Positions 35,978 to 44,599 are shown, counted from the first letter of the stretch. The stretch: 46,594 nt of DNA from Pseudolabrys sp. (GCA_019689975.1 JADGGK010000017.1:1-46594), one strand, 5' to 3'. Notes: a model not told the origin generated them from the sequence alone. Program-made: numbers and translations.

Positions 35978-36931
35978 TCATGCGTTGGGAAAATTTCGCG
36001 ACAGGGCTTCCAGCACCGCCATGCGCACGGCGACGCCCATCTCGACCTGCTCGCGGATCAGCGACTGGGCCCCGTCGGCGACCATGGAGTCGATCTCCAC
36101 GCCGCGGTTCATCGGTCCCGGATGCATCACCAGCGCGTCCGGCTTGGCATAGGCGAGCTTGCGCTCGTCAAGGCCCCAATAGTGGAAATATTCGGAAACC
36201 GACGGCACGTAGGAGCCGTTCATCCGCTCGCGCTGCAGGCGCAGCATCATGACGATGTCGGCCCCGCTCAGGCCTTCGCGCATGTCGCGCGCGACCTCGA
36301 CGCCGAAACGTTCGATGCCTGCGGGCAGCAATGTCGAGGGTGCCACGACGCGAACGCGCGCCCCCATCGTGTTGAGCAGGATGATGTTGGAGCGCGCAAC
36401 CCGCGAATGCAGAATGTCGCCGCAGATGGCGACCAGCAGCCCCTCGAGCCGTCCCTTGTTGCGGCGGATGGTGAGCGCGTCGAGCAGCGCCTGCGTCGGA
36501 TGCTCGTGGGCGCCGTCGCCCGCATTGATCACCGAGCAGTCGAGCTTGCTCGCAAGCAATGCGACCGCGCCCGAGGCGTGATGGCGCACCACCAGGATGT
36601 CGGGATGCATGGCGTTGAGCGTGATCGCCGTATCGATCAGCGTCTCGCCCTTGCGCATGGAGGAGGCGTTGGCCGACATGTTCATCACGTCGGCGCCGAG
36701 CCGTTTGCCGGCGAGCTCGAAGGAGGCCTGCGTGCGGGTCGAGACCTCGAAGAAGAGATTGATCTGGGTGCGGCCCCGCAGCGAGGCGCGCTTCTTCTCG
36801 ATCTGCCGATTGAGCTCGACGAACTCCTCGGCCAGATCGAGCAGTCCGGAGATGTCCTCGCGCGAAAGCCCCTCGATCCCCAGCAAGTGCCGCTTGCTGA
36901 GGACGAAGGACGATTTCGGGACAATGTTCAT
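35978..36931 (-). CDS. pyrB: Aspartate carbamoyltransferase catalytic subunit
   Basis: A 317-residue enzyme that condenses carbamoyl phosphate with aspartate, the committed step of pyrimidine synthesis. The carbamoyl-phosphate loop S64-T-R-T67 ([13 protein letters not shown]), [27 protein letters not shown] and [11 protein letters not shown] are all present. The start at MNIVPKSSF (ATG 36931) fits the family; the frame is open 20 codons upstream. First gene of the pyrB-pyrC' pair. No pyrI regulatory subunit is nearby, in keeping with a PyrB/PyrC' dodecamer. Confidence 0.96.
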   Translation of the reverse strand: MNIVPKSSFVLSKRHLLGIEGLSREDISGLLDLAEEFVELNRQIEKKRASLRGRTQINLFFEVSTRTQASFELAGKRLGADVMNMSANASSMRKGETLIDTAITLNAMHPDILVVRHHASGAVALLASKLDCSVINAGDGAHEHPTQALLDALTIRRNKGRLEGLLVAICGDILHSRVARSNIILLNTMGARVRVVAPSTLLPAGIERFGVEVARDMREGLSGADIVMMLRLQRERMNGSYVPSVSEYFHYWGLDERKLAYAKPDALVMHPGPMNRGVEIDSMVADGAQSLIREQVEMGVAVRMAVLEALSRNFPNA

Positions 36932-36941
36932 TAAAGCGACA

Positions 36942-36970
36942 GCTATAGGCGCAACCGGGCAATGCGGCAA
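36942..36970 (-). promoter_or_regulatory. Candidate pyrB promoter, almost at the start codon
   Basis: Minus-strand TTGCCG (36970-36965), 17-base spacer, TATAGC (36947-36942). Transcription would begin near 36935, leaving only a few bases before the pyrB ATG at 36931. No Shine-Dalgarno sequence is present in this gap, which fits a near-leaderless mRNA. Confidence 0.45.
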
Positions 36971-37089
36971 GGGCCGTTCGCGTCCGTCCACAAGGCCCGA
37001 GTTCCCGTGAGCGCGGACATGCGGCGACGCAAGAATTCGTGAACGGCGGCACCGAACCCCGCCCGCGGTCCCGCCGTTGACGGGGGAAC

Positions 37090-37108
37090 GCCCGCGCGTC
37101 GCGCGGGC
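37090..37108 (+). other. GC-rich hairpin upstream of small secreted protein gene
   Basis: GCCCGCGC, loop GTC, GCGCGGGC: an 8-bp perfect stem 37 bases ahead of the ATG at 37146. Could be a leader structure; function unknown. Confidence 0.3.
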
Positions 37109-37145
37109 TCGGCATGGGATCCTGTCGGATCAACAAGGAGGCATC

Positions 37146-37469
37146 ATGAGAGCGATCGGCAGATATGCGGCGGCAACCGTCCTCGCGGCGACCGTGGCGG
37201 CGGCGGCCGCGACACCGGGCGAGGCGCGCCAATGGCATCACGGACATCGCGGGGGCGCGGCGCTCGGCTTCGTTGCCGGCGCGCTGATCGGCGCCGCGGC
37301 AGCGAATGCGGCGGCGGACAATTATTACTATGACGGGCCGGACGACGGCTATGCCTATGCGCCCGTCTACGGCGCGCCGGTCTATCCGGCCTATCCGTCC
37401 TACCACCCCTATCGGCCGAGCTGCGCCGTCGACATGGGCTATGGCCGGCTCGATTACGGCGCCTGCTAG
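37146..37469 (+). CDS. Small secreted Tyr/Pro-rich protein
   Basis: A 107-residue protein with a signal peptide (1-27, cleavage near GEA-R), a His-Gly patch, a glycine-zipper-like hydrophobic helix (GGAALGFVAGALIGAAAANAAA) and a tail rich in Tyr and Pro (YAPVYGAPVYPAYPSYHPY). Two cysteines, at SCAVDMGYGR and the last residue (DYGAC), could form a disulfide. The ATG follows AAGGAGG at ideal spacing. This style of small exported protein is common in Rhizobiales, but I cannot name a family; the C-terminus only loosely recalls BA14K proteins. Function unknown. Divergent from pyrB. Confidence 0.8.
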   Translation: MRAIGRYAAATVLAATVAAAAATPGEARQWHHGHRGGAALGFVAGALIGAAAANAAADNYYYDGPDDGYAYAPVYGAPVYPAYPSYHPYRPSCAVDMGYGRLDYGAC

Positions 37470-37616
37470 GGCGGTTGGCGCCGATATGGACCGGACGTGA
37501 CGCGGCCCCTTGGTCGCGGGTCCGGTGCAATCGGACCCGGCCTGAGGGCCTGCGGGGAGGCGCGGCGCATGGCGGCCGATATGGCGAGCGATCTTGCCTC
37601 CCTCGCGCCGCCCGCG

Positions 37617-38108
37617 TCAGGGCGGGCGATTTTCCTCCTCCTGTCCCCGCGCGAGGCGGTCGAGCGCGCCTTGCAGGATAAAGGCGGCGGCGTGCTGATC
37701 GATCACCGCCGCCCGCCGCGCGCGGCTCACGTCGGCGGCGAGGAGGTCGCGTTCGACCGCTGCGGTCGACAGCCGTTCGTCCCATAAAGCGATCGGCAGC
37801 TCGGTCAATTCCGCGAAGTTGCGGGCGAAGGCACGGACGGACTGCGCGCGCGGCCCCTCCGTTCCGTCCATGTTGACCGGCAAGCCGAGCACGAAACCGA
37901 CCGCGCCGCGCTCGGCGGCAATGGCGATGAGACGCGCCGCGTCGGCGCGGAACCTCCCTCGCGCGATGGTCTCGATGCCGACCGCCAGCCGGCGATCGGG
38001 ATCGCTCGCGGCCACGCCGATCGTCTTGGTGCCGAGATCAAGTCCAATCAGGCTGCCGCGTGGGCCAAATTCGCGGGCCGCTTCCGCAAGCGACAGGACG
38101 GGGGCCAT
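37617..38108 (-). CDS. ruvX: RuvX/YqgF, putative Holliday junction resolvase / pre-16S rRNA nuclease
   Basis: A 163-residue RNase H-like fold protein. Features: SLIGLDLGTKTIGVA with the first catalytic Asp, VLGLPVNMDGTEGPRAQSVRAF, and the DERLSTAAVERDLL segment with the acidic residues. E. coli YqgF matures the 16S rRNA 5' end, and homologues were proposed as Holliday-junction resolvases, so both roles are recorded. The ATG at 38108 gives family length; the frame is open 41 codons upstream. Monocistronic, minus strand. Confidence 0.93.
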   Translation of the reverse strand: MAPVLSLAEAAREFGPRGSLIGLDLGTKTIGVAASDPDRRLAVGIETIARGRFRADAARLIAIAAERGAVGFVLGLPVNMDGTEGPRAQSVRAFARNFAELTELPIALWDERLSTAAVERDLLAADVSRARRAAVIDQHAAAFILQGALDRLARGQEEENRPP

Positions 38109-38339
38109 GGCGGATGCGCGCTCGACTATTCCGACGTCAACGACCGACAAGCCGCGGCCATGGCACCACTCCCGGTCCCCGCGTGTTCTCTCGCCGCGCC
38201 GTTCCGCCGCGCCGCCGATGCTCGCCGGCACTGCTCCGGTAGGCGTCCTGCGCGCGACGGGGACGCGGCGGATATGGGCTCATGCGGATCCCCCGTGGCG
38301 AAAGCGACGCGCGACCGGTTGCAATCGGGCGGAAACGGC
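38109..38339. other. Gene-free spacer upstream of ruvX
   Basis: Part of a 418-base region between ruvX and the dmeF-like gene. This half holds the ruvX promoter region and only shadow ORFs. The other half is taken up by a REP-like doublet. Confidence 0.35.
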
Positions 38340-38461
38340 CCCGTCATTGCGGGGAGCCCCGCAAGGGGCAACGAGGCAGTCCCGGGTCAATATAATCAAA
38401 ATATCAAATCATGTCCGGATTGCCGCGCTCCGCTCGCAACGCATTCCGCTGGCGATGACGG
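38340..38461. repeat. REP-like inverted doublet
   Basis: The left unit starts CCGTCATTGCGGGGAGC and runs to about 38385. The right unit is inverted and ends GCTGGCGATGACGG at 38461. Between them is a short AT-rich stretch (tcaatataatcaaaatatc). The core CCGTCATYGC matches the repeats at 25357-25402 and 46433-46515. Such intergenic pairs can fold into a long cruciform or hairpin in RNA. Confidence 0.6.
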
Positions 38462-38526
38462 ACCATTTGCGCCTATCCTCCGCCTGAGGCGCGCGCAAGC
38501 GCGCGTCGCGGCAAAGGATTGAGACC

Positions 38527-39489
38527 ATGCACAGTCAATCGATCGAACGCTGGCAGCATGCGCATGTTTTTCTCGGCTCGGCGCATGCGCGGCACGAGCG
38601 TCGGACCCGGTTCGTCGTCGCCCTGACCGCTGTGACGATGGGGGCGGAGATCGTCGGCGGAACGCTGTTCGGATCGGTGGCCGTCGTGGCCGACGGCTGG
38701 CACATGGCGACCCATGCGGGCGCGCTTGCCGTCGCCGCGTTTGCCTATCATGTCGCGCGCCGGCACGCCGAGGATCCGCGCTTCAGTTTCGGCACCGGCA
38801 AGCTCGGCGAGCTTGCGGCATTTTCGAGCGCCTTGCTCCTCGCGCTGATCGCGGTGTTGATCGGCTATCAGGCGGCGTGGCGTTTCCACGCGCCGGTGAG
38901 GATCGATTTCGCGCAGGCGATGTGGCTTGCGGTCGGGGGCCTTGCGGTCAACCTCGCCAGCGCGTGGCTGCTGCGCGACTGCGAAGCGCCGCGGGCGGGC
39001 GACCCCCACGCATCCGAGCGCGAGTCCGGTCGCGGCCGACACCGCCATCACGACACCAATTTGCGCGCCGCCTATGTGCATGTGCTCGCCGACGCCGTGA
39101 CCTCGGTGCTCGCGATCGCCGCGCTCCTCTGCGGTCGATTCTTCGGTTGGCTGTGGATGGACCCGGTGATGGCGCTCGTCGGCGCCGGCGTCATCCTGAG
39201 CTGGTCGGCCGGCCTCATGGGCCGCGCGGGAGCCGTGCTGCTCGACATGGTGCCCGATCCGGGCCTCGCCGGCGAGGTGCGCGCGCGTCTCGAAATCGAC
39301 GGCGACCGGGTGAGCGATCTGCACCTGTGGCGTCTCGGGCCCGGTCATATCGGGTTGATCGCGGCCGTCGTGTCCGATCGGCCGCAGCCGCCGCAGGCCT
39401 ACAAATCGCGTCTCGCCGGTCTTGGCGATCTCGCGCATGTCACGGTGGAGGTGCACCGCTGCGAGGGGCACGGGCGGCAGGCCGCGTGA
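38527..39489 (+). CDS. dmeF: Cation diffusion facilitator, DmeF-like (Co/Ni/Zn efflux)
   Basis: A 320-residue inner-membrane H+/metal antiporter with six predicted helices. It opens with [17 protein letters not shown], typical of DmeF. Metal-site residues D56-x2-H59 ([10 protein letters not shown]) in TM2 and H-V-L-A-D-A in TM5 are present, with a His-rich cytoplasmic loop ([11 protein letters not shown]) between TM4 and TM5. A C-terminal cytosolic domain follows. DmeF exports cobalt and nickel in rhizobia; zinc is possible. No dmeR regulator is adjacent, so control is unknown. Convergence with REP elements upstream is noted separately. Confidence 0.9.
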   Translation: MHSQSIERWQHAHVFLGSAHARHERRTRFVVALTAVTMGAEIVGGTLFGSVAVVADGWHMATHAGALAVAAFAYHVARRHAEDPRFSFGTGKLGELAAFSSALLLALIAVLIGYQAAWRFHAPVRIDFAQAMWLAVGGLAVNLASAWLLRDCEAPRAGDPHASERESGRGRHRHHDTNLRAAYVHVLADAVTSVLAIAALLCGRFFGWLWMDPVMALVGAGVILSWSAGLMGRAGAVLLDMVPDPGLAGEVRARLEIDGDRVSDLHLWRLGPGHIGLIAAVVSDRPQPPQAYKSRLAGLGDLAHVTVEVHRCEGHGRQAA

Positions 39490-39547
39490 AGCGCGTTGCG
39501 GGCGCGCGGCTTGCTCTGCTATATGCGCCTGTTGTCTCCGAGGGTCC

Positions 39548-39835
39548 ATGCCGGTCGACGCTGCCACGGTCCGCCGCATCGCGCATCTTGCCCGCATCGC
39601 GGTCGCTGAGGATGAAGTCGCGCATTTGCAGGGCGAGCTGAACGCCATTCTCGCATTCGTCGAGCAATTGTCGGAGGTCGACGTGCAGGGCGTCGAGCCG
39701 ATGACATCGGTGATGCCGATGAAAATGAAAATGCGGCCGGACGTCGTGACCGAGGGCGATATGGCCGACCGGATCCTCAGCAACGCGCCGGCAAGCGACG
39801 GCGGATTTTTCCTCGTGCCCAAAGTGGTCGAATGA
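39548..39835 (+). CDS. gatC: Asp/Glu-tRNA amidotransferase subunit C
   Basis: The 95-residue GatC wraps around and stabilises the GatA-GatB complex that amidates misacylated Glu-tRNA(Gln)/Asp-tRNA(Asn). Sequence signs: [43 protein letters not shown] and [11 protein letters not shown] at the end. The start MPVDAATV gives family length; the frame is open 42 codons upstream. First of the gat genes, followed by a 281-base gap containing a 55-codon ORF and then gatA. Confidence 0.95.
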   Translation: MPVDAATVRRIAHLARIAVAEDEVAHLQGELNAILAFVEQLSEVDVQGVEPMTSVMPMKMKMRPDVVTEGDMADRILSNAPASDGGFFLVPKVVE

Positions 39836-39952
39836 TGGACCCCTCCCGGACTTTCGTTGCGCGCCGCGCGCGGCAGAGCGCGGAGGTCTCGCGCGCGGTT
39901 GCGCAGGCCGCCGGCTGGATCCGGCCCTGACGGAGGCGGCCAGCCTACACCC

Positions 39953-40120
39953 ATGTGCCTGGCATGTGACATGGCCTTCTTCGACCTGATCGCGGCGATG
40001 CCGCCGCAAACGCCCGCGCGCTTGCCGCATGAACAGGACGAGGCCGCGCGTCTTGCTTGCCAACCGGCGCCGCCGCCGCAAGCAAAGCGTCCACCGGCCG
40101 ACGACGGATCCCAGCCGTGA
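39953..40120 (+). CDS. 55-codon CxxC micro-ORF coupled to gatA
   Basis: An ORF of 55 codons starting [18 protein letters not shown] and ending in a Pro-rich charged tail. Its TGA (40118-40120) overlaps the gatA GTG (40117-40119) as GTGA, so ribosomes finishing it could restart on gatA. A GGAGG lies at 39932-39936, somewhat far (about 16 bases) from the ATG. The C-x2-C near the N-terminus suggests metal or thiol chemistry. I do not recognise a named family. It could be a real small protein or only a leader that couples gatA. Confidence 0.5.
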   Translation: MCLACDMAFFDLIAAMPPQTPARLPHEQDEAARLACQPAPPPQAKRPPADDGSQP

Positions 40121-41592
40121 ACGAGCTGACGTCGCTGACACTGGCCGACGCCCGCGACGGGTTGCGGCAAAAGCGGTTTTCCGCCGATGAATTGACGGCC
40201 GCGCATCTGGCCGCAATGGAGCAGGCGCGCGCGCTCAACGCTTTCGTGCTCGAAACCCCCGAGCGCGCGAGAGAAATGGCCAAGGCCTGCGATGCGCGCC
40301 TTGCCAGGGGCGAGGCCGGCCCGCTCGAAGGCATTCCGCTCGCGGTCAAGGACATGTTCTGCACCGCGGGCATTCGCTCGACCGCCTGCTCGCGCATCCT
40401 GCGCGATTTCGTGCCGACCTACGAGTCGACGGTGACCGCCAATCTGTGGCGTGACGGCGCCGTGCTCATCGGCAAGACCAATTGCGACGAATTCGCCATG
40501 GGCTCGTCGAACGAGACCTCCTGCTTCGGCAGCGTGATCTCGCCGTGGCGGCCGCGCGGCGCCAATACGCCGCTCACGCCGGGGGGATCTTCCGGCGGTT
40601 CGGCCGCGGCGGTCGCCGCCCGCCTCTGTCTCGGCGCGACCGGCACGGATACCGGCGGATCGATCAGGCAGCCGGCCGCCTTGACCGGCACGGTCGGCAT
40701 GAAGCCGACTTACGGCCGCTGCTCGCGCTGGGGCATCGTCGCCTTTGCGTCCTCGCTCGATCAGGCCGGGCCGTTCGCGCGCACGGTGCGCGACGCGGCG
40801 ATCCTGCTGCGTTCCATGGCCGGCCCCGATCCGAAGGACGCGACCTGCGCCGATCTGCCGGTACCCGATTATGAGCAAGCGGTCGGGCGCTCGGTGAAGG
40901 GCCTGCGCATCGGCGTGCCGAAGGAATACCGCCTGGACGGGATGCCGGCGGAGATCGAGACTTTGTGGCAGCAGGGCGGCGAATGGCTCCGGAATGCCGG
41001 CGCCGAGCTCGTCGAGGTCTCGCTTCCCCACACCCGCTACGCGCTTCCGGCCTATTACATCGTCTGCCCCGCGGAGGCCTCGTCCAACCTCGCGCGCTAC
41101 GACGGCGTGCGTTACGGCCTGCGCGTCGAGGGCGGCGACATCAACGCCATGTACGAGGCGACGCGCGCCGCCGGCTTCGGCAGGGAAGTGCGCCGGCGCG
41201 TGATGATCGGCACCTATGTGCTCTCGGCCGGTTACTATGACGCCTATTACCTGCGCGCGCAGAAGGTGCGCACCTTGATCAAGCAGGATTTCGAGCAGGT
41301 TTTCGCCCGCGGCATCGACGCGATCCTCACGCCGGCGACGCCGTCCGCCGCCTTCGCGCTCGGCGAGAAGAGCGGATCCGATCCGATCGAAATGTATTTG
41401 AACGACGTCTTTACCGTGACCGTGAACATGGCCGGCCTGCCGGGCCTCGCGGTGCCGGCGGGGCTCGACGCAAGGGGTCTTCCGCTCGGTCTGCAGCTGA
41501 TCGGCCGTCCCTTCGACGAGGCGACGCTGTTCTCGCTCGGCCACGTGATCGAACAGGCGGCCGGGCATTTCGCGCCGGAGCGGTGGTGGTGA
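40117..41592 (+). CDS. gatA: Asp/Glu-tRNA amidotransferase subunit A
   Basis: A 491-residue amidase-signature enzyme that releases ammonia from glutamine for the GatB active site. The Ser-cisSer-Lys triad is K78 (LAVKDMF), S158 ([12 protein letters not shown]) and S182 ([10 protein letters not shown]). Length and the C-terminal [12 protein letters not shown] and [18 protein letters not shown] segments are typical. It starts with GTG at 40117, overlapping the preceding 55-codon ORF; no in-frame ATG is near. gatB follows after about 700 bases with a small minus-strand gene between them. Confidence 0.96.
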   Translation: MNELTSLTLADARDGLRQKRFSADELTAAHLAAMEQARALNAFVLETPERAREMAKACDARLARGEAGPLEGIPLAVKDMFCTAGIRSTACSRILRDFVPTYESTVTANLWRDGAVLIGKTNCDEFAMGSSNETSCFGSVISPWRPRGANTPLTPGGSSGGSAAAVAARLCLGATGTDTGGSIRQPAALTGTVGMKPTYGRCSRWGIVAFASSLDQAGPFARTVRDAAILLRSMAGPDPKDATCADLPVPDYEQAVGRSVKGLRIGVPKEYRLDGMPAEIETLWQQGGEWLRNAGAELVEVSLPHTRYALPAYYIVCPAEASSNLARYDGVRYGLRVEGGDINAMYEATRAAGFGREVRRRVMIGTYVLSAGYYDAYYLRAQKVRTLIKQDFEQVFARGIDAILTPATPSAAFALGEKSGSDPIEMYLNDVFTVTVNMAGLPGLAVPAGLDARGLPLGLQLIGRPFDEATLFSLGHVIEQAAGHFAPERWW

Positions 41593-41791
41593 CGGCAGCC
41601 GAATTGACGGCCCGGCTGGCGCAGGCCTGCCCGCCGCGCGGGCTTGCGCCGCCTCGCGACGAGGGGGGAAATGCCGTGCCGGCGCTCCGCGTCCTGCCCG
41701 CGGCAAGGCACGGCAAAGCGTCGATTGCCTCGGCGCCCCTTGCCGGAGGTCTCAAAAAGGGGATGCGGGTGTCCCCCGATCCGACCCGGCT

Positions 41792-41947
41792 TTAATTCGG
41801 GTCGGCGCCGGCGACCGGCGGCAGGTCGTCGTCGCCCGATATGGTCGTCTTGCCGCCGAGGCCGCCGCCGCTGAGGATGAAGATCATGGCTGCGAGGGCG
41901 ACGATGCCGCCGAGAATGAGTCCAAGCGTGCCGGTTCCACTCTTCAT
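41792..41947 (-). CDS. 51-residue single-pass membrane protein
   Basis: A short protein with one hydrophobic helix at about 7-25 (TLGLILGGIVALAAMIFIL), a Gly-rich turn, then a short acidic, Pro-containing tail (TTISGDDDLPPVAGADPN). GGAGGG stands 8 bases before the ATG, supporting real translation. It lies on the strand opposite gatA and gatB, in the gap between them. A run of four 15-bp tandem repeats sits 18 bases upstream of the start. Function unknown; small membrane proteins of this kind occur in Bradyrhizobiaceae. Confidence 0.65.
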   Translation of the reverse strand: MKSGTGTLGLILGGIVALAAMIFILSGGGLGGKTTISGDDDLPPVAGADPN

Positions 41948-41965
41948 CGCAGCAACCCTCCGCGG

Positions 41966-42025
41966 TCGGTCATGGCGCCATCGGTCATGGCGCAGTCGGT
42001 CATGGGGCAGTCGGTCACGGCGCGT
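41966..42025. repeat. Four tandem 15-bp repeats
   Basis: Unit tcggtcatggcgcag, copies at 41966, 41981, 41996 and 42011. The first two differ only at their last two bases, the third by one base, and the fourth is more diverged. They lie in the upstream region of the 51-aa membrane protein on the minus strand. A variable-number or operator role is conjecture. Confidence 0.7.
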
Positions 42026-42292
42026 TCGCTCTTGCGGCGAGGGCATTGAGCCAACGCCGGCTCCGCGCCGCGGTTCCCGACCCGTTGCCGAAGCCGCGCG
42101 GCCGCGGCGCAGGGCCTTAGGGTTCGCGCGCCCGGCGCGGGGCTCGGCCTGCCACCGCGCGATCGGCCGCTGCCGGCACAGGTGCGGCGGCGCCGCGGGC
42201 AGGGCCGCTTTCTCGGTGCGCATGCCGGGCTTTGCCGTGCGGGCAAGTTGTGAAATGTCTTCCAAAGCAACCGCGAACGGAGGACGCGACGC
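42026..42292. other. Gene-free stretch before gatB
   Basis: About 270 GC-rich bases between the tandem repeats and the gatB GTG. It presumably holds the gatB promoter and, on the minus strand, that of the small membrane protein. No clear promoter is visible. Confidence 0.35.
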
Positions 42293-43765
42293 GTGACCAC
42301 GATCGGCGCCAATCCCAGGAACCTCATCCGGGGCGCGACCGGCGACTGGGAGGTCGTCATCGGCATGGAGGTCCATGCCCAGGTGACGTCCAAGGCCAAG
42401 CTCTTTTCCGGCGCCTCGACCGAATTCGGCGGCGCGCCCAATGCCCATGTCGCGCTGCTCGATGCGGCGATGCCGGGCATGCTGCCGGTGGTCAACCTCG
42501 AATGCGTCCGCCAGGCGGTTCGCACCGGTCTTGGCCTCAAGGCCAGGATCAATCTGCGATCGGTGTTCGACCGGAAGAACTATTTCTACCCCGACTTGCC
42601 GCTCGGCTATCAGATCAGCCAGTACAAGCAGCCGATCGTCGGCGAGGGCGAGGTGCTCGTCGACGTCGACGGCGGCGACAGCGTCCGCATCGGCATCGAG
42701 CGGCTGCACCTCGAGCACGATGCCGGCAAGAGCCTGCATGACCGGCACCCGGCATTCTCCTGCGTCGACCTCAACCGATCCGGCGTCGCGCTGATGGAGA
42801 TCGTCACCAAGCCGGACCTGCGTTCGGCCGAGCAGGCCAAGGCCTTCCTCGCCAAGTTGCGCTCGATCCTGCGCTATCTCGGCACCTGCGACGGCGACAT
42901 GGAGAAGGGCAGTTTGCGCGCCGACGTGAACGTCTCCGTGCGCCGGCCGGGCGGGCCCCTGGGCACGCGCTGCGAGATCAAGAACATGAACTCGATCCGT
43001 TTCATCGGCCAGGCGATCGACTACGAGGCGCGGCGGCAGATCGATCTCCTCGAGGAGGGCGGCCGCGTCGAACAGGAGACGCGCCTGTTCGATCCCCTCC
43101 GCGGCGAGACGCGTTCGATGCGCACCAAGGAGGAGGCGCATGATTACCGCTATTTCCCGGACCCGGACCTGCTGCCGCTCGAACTCGATCAGGCCTTCGT
43201 CGACGCGCTCAAGGCGGAGCTGCCCGAGCTGCCGGATGAAAAGAAGGCGCGCTTCATGCGCGAATACGGCCTTTCCGCCTATGACGCGAGCGTCCTCGTC
43301 GCCGAGCGCGCGACCGCGGACTATTTCGAGGCGGTTGCGCGCGGACGCGACGCCAAGAGCGCGGCCAATTGGGTGATCAACGAGCTGTTCGGCCGGCTCA
43401 ACCGCGAAGGCAAGGACATAACCTCCTCTCCCGTCGATGCCGCGCAGCTCGGCGCGGTCATCGATCTCATCGCCGAGGGCACGATTTCAGGGAAGATCGC
43501 CAAGGATCTGTTCGACATCCTGTGGAGCGAAGGCGGCGATCCGCGCGCCCTGGTCGCCGCCCGCGGCATGACGCAGATGACCGATGCGGCGGCGATCGAG
43601 GCGCTGGTCGACGCCGTCATCGCCGACAATCCCGACAAGGTCGCCGACGTCGCCGGCAATCCCAAGGCGATCGGCTGGTTCGTCGGACAGGTGATGAAGG
43701 CATCGGGCGGCAAGGCGAGCCCGCAGGCCGTCAACGCCATGCTCAAGAGCAAGCTCGGCCTCTGA
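42293..43765 (+). CDS. gatB: Asp/Glu-tRNA amidotransferase subunit B
   Basis: The 490-residue catalytic kinase/transamidase subunit: it phosphorylates the Glu or Asp on the misacylated tRNA and replaces it with the amide. Family marks: [60 protein letters not shown] and KNMNSIRFI. The C-terminal helical/YqeY-like domain (about 350-490) binds tRNA. Start GTG at 42293 follows ACGGAGGA. The gatC-gatA pair is upstream, separated by the small minus-strand gene, so gatB probably has its own promoter. Confidence 0.97.
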   Translation: MTTIGANPRNLIRGATGDWEVVIGMEVHAQVTSKAKLFSGASTEFGGAPNAHVALLDAAMPGMLPVVNLECVRQAVRTGLGLKARINLRSVFDRKNYFYPDLPLGYQISQYKQPIVGEGEVLVDVDGGDSVRIGIERLHLEHDAGKSLHDRHPAFSCVDLNRSGVALMEIVTKPDLRSAEQAKAFLAKLRSILRYLGTCDGDMEKGSLRADVNVSVRRPGGPLGTRCEIKNMNSIRFIGQAIDYEARRQIDLLEEGGRVEQETRLFDPLRGETRSMRTKEEAHDYRYFPDPDLLPLELDQAFVDALKAELPELPDEKKARFMREYGLSAYDASVLVAERATADYFEAVARGRDAKSAANWVINELFGRLNREGKDITSSPVDAAQLGAVIDLIAEGTISGKIAKDLFDILWSEGGDPRALVAARGMTQMTDAAAIEALVDAVIADNPDKVADVAGNPKAIGWFVGQVMKASGGKASPQAVNAMLKSKLGL

Positions 43766-43767
43766 CC

Positions 43768-43787
43768 GGCGCGCGGGATCGCGCGCC
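43768..43787 (+). terminator. Hairpin right after gatB
   Basis: GGCGCGC, loop GGGATC, GCGCGCC: a perfect 7-bp stem starting 3 bases after the gatB stop. No U-tract follows. Confidence 0.4.
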
Positions 43788-44266
43788 CCGCCGCGCGAAT
43801 CGCGAGCGCCTGCCGGCGCGCCGCGCGTCCGATCGGCGAATCACTTGGCGCTGATTCGCTCGTTTTCGATCGGTTGCGGAGGTCGCAAGGCCCTTCCGCC
43901 GCCCGCCTGTGCAAAAAATTTGTCCGTCGCGCGGCATCGATTCGTCGGCGCACGGATGCGCGTCGCGCGATGCGAGACGGAGCCCTTCGCGCCCTTGCAC
44001 GCGGTTTGCCGTCTCCTCGTCGGGCACGACGAAAATACTTGTTTTATCGATACTTTCGCGAGCGATCGCCGATCGCGACGACGGCGACTGCGGCGCGCAT
44101 GGGCGCGCGCTGCGAAGCCGTCGAGCGAGCGTCTTGCGCGCGATCGCGCGCAGGTGTCGACCGTGCCGATACACGTTTCGTTAAGCGGATCGCTGCTTTT
44201 TTTGTTGTGCTGTAGTAAACGGAATGCAGTGCGGTTCGATTCGCGAACGCACTGATGCGACACCCG
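43788..44266. other. Long region without a confident gene upstream of the basic micropeptide
   Basis: About 480 bases. ORFs exist on both strands but are Arg/Ser-rich and resemble no family I know. Composition is uneven, with AT-richer patches at 43908-43922 (caaaaaatttgtcc), 44029-44052 and 44190-44222. An imperfect hairpin (GTGCG-G-TTCG ... CGAA-CGCAC) lies at 44230-44253. This could be an extended promoter region or an unrecognised RNA gene for the small gene at 44295. Confidence 0.35.
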
Positions 44267-44280
44267 CCATATCGATATGG
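44267..44280. promoter_or_regulatory. Perfect 14-bp palindrome CCATATCGATATGG
   Basis: A perfect palindrome that ends two bases before the AGGAGGG ribosome site of the 21-aa ORF. Its position would let a bound protein block transcription, or a self-paired RNA affect the ribosome site. The half-sites CCATA/TATGG recur at 14298-14311. Confidence 0.5.
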
Positions 44281-44294
44281 CTAGGAGGGCAGCA

Positions 44295-44360
44295 ATGGCG
44301 AAACGTAGGAAGAAGGCAGTGAAGATGGCGAAGAAGAAGGGCCGGAAGAAGCGGCTCTGA
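44295..44360 (+). CDS. 21-residue highly basic peptide
   Basis: Reading frame ATG (44295) to TGA (44358-44360) encodes 21 residues starting MAKRRKKAVK and ending GRKKRL. Thirteen of the 21 are Lys or Arg, with no acidic or aromatic residues. AGGAGGG stands six bases before the ATG, the best ribosome site in its neighbourhood. The sequence recalls the basic tails of histone-H1-like or ribosomal proteins (a bacterial nucleic-acid-binding peptide), but it is far shorter than any family I can name. A strong hairpin lies about 130 bases downstream. A remnant of a longer histone-like gene is the main alternative. Confidence 0.6.
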   Translation: MAKRRKKAVKMAKKKGRKKRL

Positions 44361-44380
44361 TCTTTGACGTCATTTTCTTG

Positions 44381-44406
44381 ATCTTCGGCCTCAACGTGTC
44401 GAAGAT
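44381..44406 (+). other. Inverted repeat after the micropeptide
   Basis: ATCTTCG and CGAAGAT, 7-bp perfect arms separated by 12 bases, start 20 bases after the micropeptide stop. Possible 3' UTR structure. Confidence 0.3.
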
Positions 44407-44489
44407 TGCGTCACGGGGACCGGCGCGCGTCATGCTATTCGAGGTCGGCGGCAACGCGGCCGCGTGAGGCGTCCCGGTTCCTGATGATA

Positions 44490-44532
44490 AAGAGGGCGTC
44501 GGCGGAATTCCCGATCTCGCCGACGCCCTCTT
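44490..44532. terminator. Strong hairpin between convergent small genes
   Basis: Perfect 15-bp stem AAGAGGGCGTCGGCG / CGCCGACGCCCTCTT with a 13-base loop. It lies between the plus-strand micropeptide (ends 44360) and the minus-strand small secreted protein (stop 44600). The A/T-ended stem gives short A- and T-runs on either side, consistent with a bidirectional intrinsic terminator. Confidence 0.7.
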
Positions 44533-44599
44533 CGCGTTCGGTCGCGCGTTGCTCATGACGCGATCGGTCGCCATGCGGCGCGCATGCCGCGCGGGCTTG

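Noticed and set aside
38473-41706. 1077-codon minus-strand ORF across dmeF, gatC and gatA
   Set aside because: It spans three well-supported plus-strand genes and the intergenic regions, and is Arg/Ala/Gly-rich without motifs. A by-product of high GC.
41583-41795. 70-codon plus-strand ORF after gatA
   Set aside because: Starts at a GTG inside the end of gatA without a ribosome site, has no recognisable pattern, and runs into the well-supported small minus-strand gene.
43845-44255. 136-codon plus-strand ORF upstream of the basic micropeptide
   Set aside because: Arg/Ser/Cys-rich with no start signal or family resemblance. Overlapping ORFs occur in the other frames, as expected by chance here.
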